A stretch of 64,000 nucleotides of DNA from positions 1-64,000 of the forward strand of contig JBNJHA010000006.1 of assembly GCA_051748085.1 (NCBI GenBank), written 5' to 3'. The position numbers and the translations under genes were made by a program. Below are positions 59,742 through 64,000 of this stretch, in pieces (the first letter of the stretch is position 1; every line of letters starts with the position of its first letter). A model generated the notes under the pieces. It saw only the letters and a list, made by a program, of their open reading frames with translations, searched no databases and was not told the origin of the DNA. The DNA comes from CAYNNQ01 sp051748085. GTDB taxonomy: Bacteria; Desulfobacterota; Desulfovibrionia; Desulfovibrionales; Desulfonatronovibrionaceae.

Positions 59742-60752
59742 ATGTCCGAATTTATTCTCAAGACCGGTCTTAATTATTGTTATGATTTCAAAGGGAATAA
59801 GATTTCATGTCTGGATTCCGGTCAAGATGCTGAATATAGTACAGGGCCAGAAATTCCACAACCGAGATTCATTTCCGCCGGGATGGGATTAGTCCAGGAC
59901 AAATACACGCAGCTTGTCTGGTGCAAAGAATCTGATGTTTCCATCTTTCCCCTTACATGGCAGGAATCCCTGCGATTGATTTCTGCTTTGAACGAGGAAA
60001 AATTTCTAGGGCGTTCAGATTGGCGCATGCCGAACAGAAGGGAACTTAGAAGCCTGATTGATCATCAGCAAAGAATGCCTGCTTTGCCTTCCGAAAATCC
60101 ATTTTCCGGCATTCAGGAGTCCTGGTATTGGACCGGTACAAGCTCGGCCCAATTTCCCGATTATGCCTGGTATATTCATCTCGCCGGCGGGCGAATGTTT
60201 TGGGGCCGAAAGGATCAGCAAGCCTTTTGCCGTCCTGTATGCACTGCTTCGAATCGTATCCTCGCGACCGGCCAGTCGACTTGTCTGGATAATGATGGAC
60301 GGATAACTGAATGCGAGGGCATATATACTCTGGCCGATGGAGTAGAGTCCGCTGGCTGGAAGGGGAGATTTGTACAAAATGACATGGGAATAGAAGACAG
60401 GTTGACCGGATTATTATGGCATTTAAATCCTTTTTGGAGTGGGCGAGAAGTCAATTGGCAGGACGCGTTGGATTTGATCCGGAAGCTTAATCATTCTGGT
60501 GCGGGAAATTGGAGACTCCCGAATATAAATGAATTGGAATCGATTGTGGATTGTTCAAGGCATACTCCGGCCCTGTCCTTATCCTTTCCGTCGGAAAAAG
60601 TCAGGGAAGTATATTGGTCATCAAGTACAAGCGGGTTTGAAACCGACTGGGCCTATGCATTATATATGTACAAGGGAGCGGTTGGAGTGGGTCATAAATC
60701 TTCAGCCGAGTATGCAGTATGGCCGGTAACGGATATGCGGAATACGGGGTAG
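59742..60752 (+). CDS. DUF1566 (Lcl C-terminal-like) domain protein
   Basis: A 336-residue protein with two copies of the DUF1566 fold. The repeated motif pair is DWRMPNRRELRSLIDH with WYWTGTSSA (first, about 85-140) and NWRLPNINELESIVDC with VYWSSSTSGFETDWAYAL (second, about 240-320). Each copy includes a Leu-Thr-x-Leu-Val/Leu-Trp start (YTQLVWC, LTGLLWHL). The fold is related to C-type-lectin-like and FGE folds and is often surface-exposed, but no signal peptide is visible here. The function is unknown. Start ATG 59742 or TTG 59715. Confidence 0.75.
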   Translation: MSEFILKTGLNYCYDFKGNKISCLDSGQDAEYSTGPEIPQPRFISAGMGLVQDKYTQLVWCKESDVSIFPLTWQESLRLISALNEEKFLGRSDWRMPNRRELRSLIDHQQRMPALPSENPFSGIQESWYWTGTSSAQFPDYAWYIHLAGGRMFWGRKDQQAFCRPVCTASNRILATGQSTCLDNDGRITECEGIYTLADGVESAGWKGRFVQNDMGIEDRLTGLLWHLNPFWSGREVNWQDALDLIRKLNHSGAGNWRLPNINELESIVDCSRHTPALSLSFPSEKVREVYWSSSTSGFETDWAYALYMYKGAVGVGHKSSAEYAVWPVTDMRNTG

Positions 60753-60837
60753 CGTATAGATCTGTTTTCTGATATCAGCTGTTACTAAATTACTTGCTCG
60801 CTCAAATAAACAAAACTTTTATGCGGAGGATTGCCTC

Positions 60838-61371
60838 ATGCAACGGTCGTTATGCATTTGTCTGATAATGCTTTTTGTGTTTGTTTCAGCATCCGGGGCC
60901 AATGCCCAAAGCGCGGAGGAACTTGCCCGCATCGCGGAGGAAAAGGCCAAGCAATCCTCGGATGCCGATCTTACCTGGGACGAGGTTTATGACAAACTGG
61001 ACCAAGCCTGTGAGATGCTTAAAAATCGTGGCCTTGAAAAAGGGCTGGACCGGATGCAGGGCGACAGCCCCTATGTTTTTAGGGGTACTTATGTTTGGGT
61101 CCATGATTTAGATTTTATAATGCTTATGCATCCCATTAAGCCGGAATTGAACGGAAAAAATATTAAAAATGATCGTGATTCCAAGGGAAAGCTATTGTTT
61201 CAAGAGATGAACGAACGGGTGCAGGTTTCGCCCGGAAATGTAACCTTTGTAGATTATCATTGGCCAAAGCCCGGTGTTGAGGATAAAAATTTTCCTAAAA
61301 GATCAGTCGTCCAGATGTGTGAAGTGGATGGTAAAAAAATTGTGGTCGGGTGCGGTAAGTATTTGAAATAG
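60838..61371 (+). CDS. secreted single-cache domain protein
   Basis: A 177-residue periplasmic protein with a signal peptide (MLFVFVSASGANA). The rest is a single cache domain, as in chemoreceptor sensors: GTYVWVHDLDFIMLMHP, KPELNGKN, and FVDYHWPKPG followed by KRSVVQMCE. Stand-alone cache proteins may sense small ligands or assist another receptor; none is adjacent. GGAGGA precedes the ATG. Confidence 0.82.
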   Translation: MQRSLCICLIMLFVFVSASGANAQSAEELARIAEEKAKQSSDADLTWDEVYDKLDQACEMLKNRGLEKGLDRMQGDSPYVFRGTYVWVHDLDFIMLMHPIKPELNGKNIKNDRDSKGKLLFQEMNERVQVSPGNVTFVDYHWPKPGVEDKNFPKRSVVQMCEVDGKKIVVGCGKYLK

Positions 61372-61383
61372 TTCTTTAGGTTT

Positions 61384-62586
61384 CTAATTGTTTGAGATCT
61401 CCGATAATGTTGCCAGATCGGTCAGCTCAATTTTTATTCCGGCATTCCGCAGTATTTGCCCCGGGCCTTTTTTCCGGATGTCTTCTTTAAGCAGGATCTG
61501 GTCCACATTGTGGTCTATAAGCCAGTTGGCCACTTTAATTCCTCGGCCCTTGGACAATGATTTGTATGGATTTTCCTGTATATTCTGTTCTGTTATTTTT
61601 GCTTTTTTCCCCGATAGTTGCATGAAAGCAAAATATGGAGCCTCGCCGAATTTGGTGCTTAATTTCCCGTTTAAATTCTGCACGGGCAACGCCATCCGGG
61701 TCTGATCCTCGGATGGCGGTTCATAATGTATAGTCACCCTGCCTACCCGGGGAACCTCTTTCCTAATGTTATTTTCAATTTCTTCACTGGCCGAGTGGGC
61801 TTTTTCCAAATTTGACGTGCGCAGTTCGATTTCCGCCTGAATAAAGACGAACCGGCCGGCATTGCTGGCAACAATATTTTTAACTTCCGTGACCAGGGTA
61901 TGTTTTTTTATGATTTTTTTTATCCTGTCCAGGGTTTCAGCATCTATGGAAGCATCAAGAAGGACGCGCATTCCTTCGGACAACAGTTCCCAGCCGGCTT
62001 TGACAATGAATATAAGTACAATACATGCTGCGAATTGATCTATGCTTATGCTTAAAATTGCGGGATTGACCTGGAAGTAGTTCAGAGTGACCGAAGTAAG
62101 AACAATCAGAGAGGACATTACGTCCGCCTGCCTGTGTTTGCCTTCGGCCTGTAAAGTGGGGGATCCGGTTTCACGCCCTTTTTTTAGGGCGTATTGTCCA
62201 AAAAGATAGGTGGCCAGAGTGCAAAAAAACATGCCTGCAAGTATGTAAAGGGATACATCCGGCGTGCCACTCGAGGGTTTAAATGCCCGGACTGCGATTT
62301 CATAGCCGGTAAAAAAGATGAAAATGGCTACTATGACTGAGATGACATTTTCAATTTTGTACAGCCCTAAGGGAAATTTTTCCGTCTTTTTTTCCGAGAG
62401 GTTTACGCCGATGAATACTGCCAGTGACGAAACGGAATCGGTGGCGGAGTCAATTGCCCCCGCGGTCACGGCCAGGCTGCCGGATATTACAGCCAGCATG
62501 GCTTTGACGAGGGCAAGAAGCAGATTAAGCCCGAAGGCCAGTAATGCTATTTTGCGAATGGTTTTTGAATCCTGGTTGGAGGACAT
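61384..62586 (-). CDS. cation diffusion facilitator fused to a NifX/NafY-like domain
   Basis: A 400-residue CDF transporter. Six membrane spans fill residues 10-200. The metal-site motifs are DSATDS in TM2 and KHRQADVMSS (HxxxD) in TM5. The cytoplasmic ZT-dimer domain covers about 205-290 (VTEVKNIVASNAGRFVFI). The extra C-terminal domain (about 300-395; MALPVQNLNGKLSTKFGEAP, PYKSLSKGRGIKVANWLIDH) belongs to the dinitrogenase iron-molybdenum-cofactor-binding (NifX/NafY) fold. The substrate is probably Fe, Zn, Mn or Ni. Confidence 0.86.
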   Translation of the reverse strand: MSSNQDSKTIRKIALLAFGLNLLLALVKAMLAVISGSLAVTAGAIDSATDSVSSLAVFIGVNLSEKKTEKFPLGLYKIENVISVIVAIFIFFTGYEIAVRAFKPSSGTPDVSLYILAGMFFCTLATYLFGQYALKKGRETGSPTLQAEGKHRQADVMSSLIVLTSVTLNYFQVNPAILSISIDQFAACIVLIFIVKAGWELLSEGMRVLLDASIDAETLDRIKKIIKKHTLVTEVKNIVASNAGRFVFIQAEIELRTSNLEKAHSASEEIENNIRKEVPRVGRVTIHYEPPSEDQTRMALPVQNLNGKLSTKFGEAPYFAFMQLSGKKAKITEQNIQENPYKSLSKGRGIKVANWLIDHNVDQILLKEDIRKKGPGQILRNAGIKIELTDLATLSEISNN

Positions 62587-62660
62587 TCGAATATCATGCC
62601 GGGATGTTTAGCGCAGGTTTTGTTCCAGGCGCATGTTTATATATTCACTTATTTATTTCG

Positions 62661-62723
62661 TTGCCGAATTGAAAACTTTATATTTTTAAAACCGGAAATT
62701 TTTTTATTTCCGGACAAGCACTA
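62661..62723 (-). repeat. family A fragment (right end)
   Basis: Keeps the palindrome CCGGAAATT/AATTTCCGG-like stem and the terminus GGACAAGCACTA. The terminal TAG on the minus strand is the stop codon of the next gene. Confidence 0.65.
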
Positions 62724-63023
62724 TCCAGACATTTCCTGCATGGCCTCGAAAAATTCTTGCCTATTAAATAATTGCGGATAGATTTTTTCCAGTTCCGGCA
62801 GCTTTTGCAGAAAATCATCCCAGCCGGATATCTCGAAAATTTTTTCGTTGTTTACAAAGATTTTAAAAATATCTCCGCGCGGGCATTTAGTCAGATTTAT
62901 TTCAAATGATCCATCTGAAAAGAATTGTCTGCATGGAGCTGACCAGACGGTTCTGTCACCCTCGGTTTTTTTGTATTTTTGAAAAAAATCTTCGAATATT
63001 TTTTTGATGTCCTTATCGGTCAT
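62721..63023 (-). CDS. hypothetical 100-residue protein
   Basis: A small soluble protein with a helical N-terminus (DIKKIFEDFFQKYKK), a beta-rich middle (WSAPCRQFFSDGSFEINLTK, IFKIFVNNEKIFEI) and a helical C-terminus. No known motif. GAGG lies 6 bases before the ATG. It follows the hybrid kinase gene by 19 bases and is probably co-transcribed with it. Its stop codon is formed at the end of a family A fragment, so the last residues may differ from the ancestral protein. Confidence 0.6.
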   Translation of the reverse strand: MTDKDIKKIFEDFFQKYKKTEGDRTVWSAPCRQFFSDGSFEINLTKCPRGDIFKIFVNNEKIFEISGWDDFLQKLPELEKIYPQLFNRQEFFEAMQEMSG

Positions 63024-63042
63024 AAAGTCCTCTGAGCTTGTC

Positions 63043-64000
63043 TCAGGTTTTTATTTTTTCGGGATGATCGACATTGATCATGGGCAGATAGACAACGAAT
63101 TCCGAGCCATGTCCGGGAATACTTTCTATTTTTATTCTGCCCCGGTGCGCATCGACAATCCTTTTCACAATGGCCAGTCCGAGGCCTGTGGATCCTTCGT
63201 TGTCAGTAGGCCTGGCCCGTCCCTTGTAAAATTCTCTGAAAAGCTGGTCTTGTTCTTCAGAGGATATCCCAGGTCCCTGATCCTGAATGCGGATCACGGC
63301 TTTTTCTGCTTCTTGCTCTAAACGGACCCGTATATTTTTTTCGCGTGGAGAAAATTTTATGGCGTTGGAAATCAGATTGTCCAGAACCTGATTAATTTTA
63401 TCCGGATCGATCATGATTTCAGGCAGGTCGCTTAATGCTCTGGATATGGCTATATTTTTTTGTCCGGCAATGAGTTCCTGTTTATGAATATTTTTACGGA
63501 CGAGTTCCTTTAAATCCGTGTTCTTGAAATCCAATTCAAGCTTCCCGCGGGAGATTGCATTGACATCCAGCAGGTCGTTTACCAGTTGCAATAAGCCCGC
63601 CCCAGTGTCATTAATCAGTTCCATGTATTCGCGTTGTTCAGGGGTAAGCGGGCCAGCCATTTCATTAAGAATCATTTCCGAAAAGCCTTTAATTCCGCTT
63701 AACGGAGAACGCAGATCATGGGCAGCCATTCCAAGGAAACGATCCTTTGACGTGTTCAGTTCTTCCAATTCTTCAATTTTTTCCAGCATTTCAATGTTGT
63801 GCACTACCCGGCAATAAAGTTCTTCGCGACTGAAAGGTTTTCCCAGGTAATCGTTTGCGCCGATTTTTAAAAATTGAGCGGAAAGAGTGTCCTTTTCCTG
63901 TCCGGAAATGCCGATTATTGCCAGAGATTCCTTGCCGCGTAACTTTCTTATTTCTTCTACAAGCCGAAATCCGTCCATTTCCGGCATGGCATAATCTGTA
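63043..64000 (-). CDS. hybrid receiver-histidine kinase (partial, 5' end outside window)
   Basis: The window holds the C-terminal 318 codons. The receiver domain comes first, cut at its phosphoacceptor (Asp in TDYAMPEMDG at about 63994-63996), then GANDYLGKPFSREEL. A short coiled coil leads to HisKA with MAAHDLRSPLSGIKGFSE, and HATPase_c with DNLISNAIKFSP, QDQGPGISSEEQ and GSTGLGLAIVKRIV. The order receiver then kinase suggests a cytosolic phosphorelay kinase. An ATG at 63987 is internal to the receiver domain and is not the start. Confidence 0.88.
   Translation of the reverse strand, partial: TDYAMPEMDGFRLVEEIRKLRGKESLAIIGISGQEKDTLSAQFLKIGANDYLGKPFSREELYCRVVHNIEMLEKIEELEELNTSKDRFLGMAAHDLRSPLSGIKGFSEMILNEMAGPLTPEQREYMELINDTGAGLLQLVNDLLDVNAISRGKLELDFKNTDLKELVRKNIHKQELIAGQKNIAISRALSDLPEIMIDPDKINQVLDNLISNAIKFSPREKNIRVRLEQEAEKAVIRIQDQGPGISSEEQDQLFREFYKGRARPTDNEGSTGLGLAIVKRIVDAHRGRIKIESIPGHGSEFVVYLPMINVDHPEKIKT

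Overview
The window reads as a chromosomal segment of an anaerobic, flagellated, Gram-negative bacterium. It most resembles the sulfate-reducing Desulfobacterota, Desulfovibrionales type, and probably a salt-adapted one. Reasons: the lgt-lspA-ileS and dprA-HDOD-GGDEF-xerC neighbourhoods, a NIL-type ferredoxin, other iron-sulfur proteins, a selenium-trait cluster, a tmRNA tag ending YALAA, and a complete glycine-betaine synthesis and uptake set. The taxon is inferred from gene content only.

Layout. 0.5-3.3 kb: minus-strand selenium-associated cluster (yedE, yedF, a DUF3343 protein, a ribokinase-fold protein). 3.8-4.7 kb: unknown membrane protein. 5.0-10.2 kb: plus-strand run with a CpoB-like lipoprotein, dprA, an HDOD regulator and its small partner, a GGDEF protein and a Xer recombinase. 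10.4-13.1 kb: minus-strand cheZ, a histidine-kinase-like ATPase, a PilZ protein and a NIL ferredoxin. 13.5-19.8 kb: a second CpoB-like lipoprotein, a small PLDc_N protein, lgt, lspA, ileS and galE. 20.1-25.4 kb: rhomboid, Cys-rich ferredoxin, MATE, FxsA, an unknown protein and a RarD-like exporter. 25.6-28.8 kb: basic/polar amino-acid ABC importer. 29.2 kb: tRNA-Pro, followed by a CoA-binding protein, a periplasmic binding protein, a GH3 hexosaminidase and a DMT exporter.

33.4-47.3 kb is an osmoadaptation island. On the minus strand lie metF, metK, a PfkB kinase (probable adenosine kinase), glycine/sarcosine and sarcosine/dimethylglycine methyltransferases, metH, ahcY and proX. A 1.4-kb AT-rich gene-free segment separates them from divergent proV-proW. 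Together they make a closed loop: MetF supplies methyl-THF, MetH makes methionine, MetK makes SAM, two methyltransferases convert glycine to betaine, AhcY removes SAH and the kinase removes adenosine. ProVWX imports external betaine. 47.4-54.8 kb: tmRNA and a flagellar block (fliK with an assembly gap, flgD, flgE, a Maf/DUF115 protein, flaG). 55-64 kb: FMN glutamate-synthase-like protein, rnc, a DRTGG protein, tRNA-Thr, a DUF1566 protein, a secreted cache protein, a CDF transporter with a NifX-like tail, a small unknown protein and a truncated hybrid kinase.

The most unusual non-gene signal is a set of dispersed intergenic repeats. Family A is a 188-189-bp MITE-like element with about 18-bp terminal inverted repeats and an internal 30-codon open frame. 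It has four near-complete copies and several fragments, and its ends coincide with the stop codons of four genes. Family B is a shorter element with TGCTGAATAGTTAC-type ends, often sitting between genes of one operon. Family C is about 120 bp and begins with a perfect hairpin. No CRISPR array, insertion sequence or prophage was seen.
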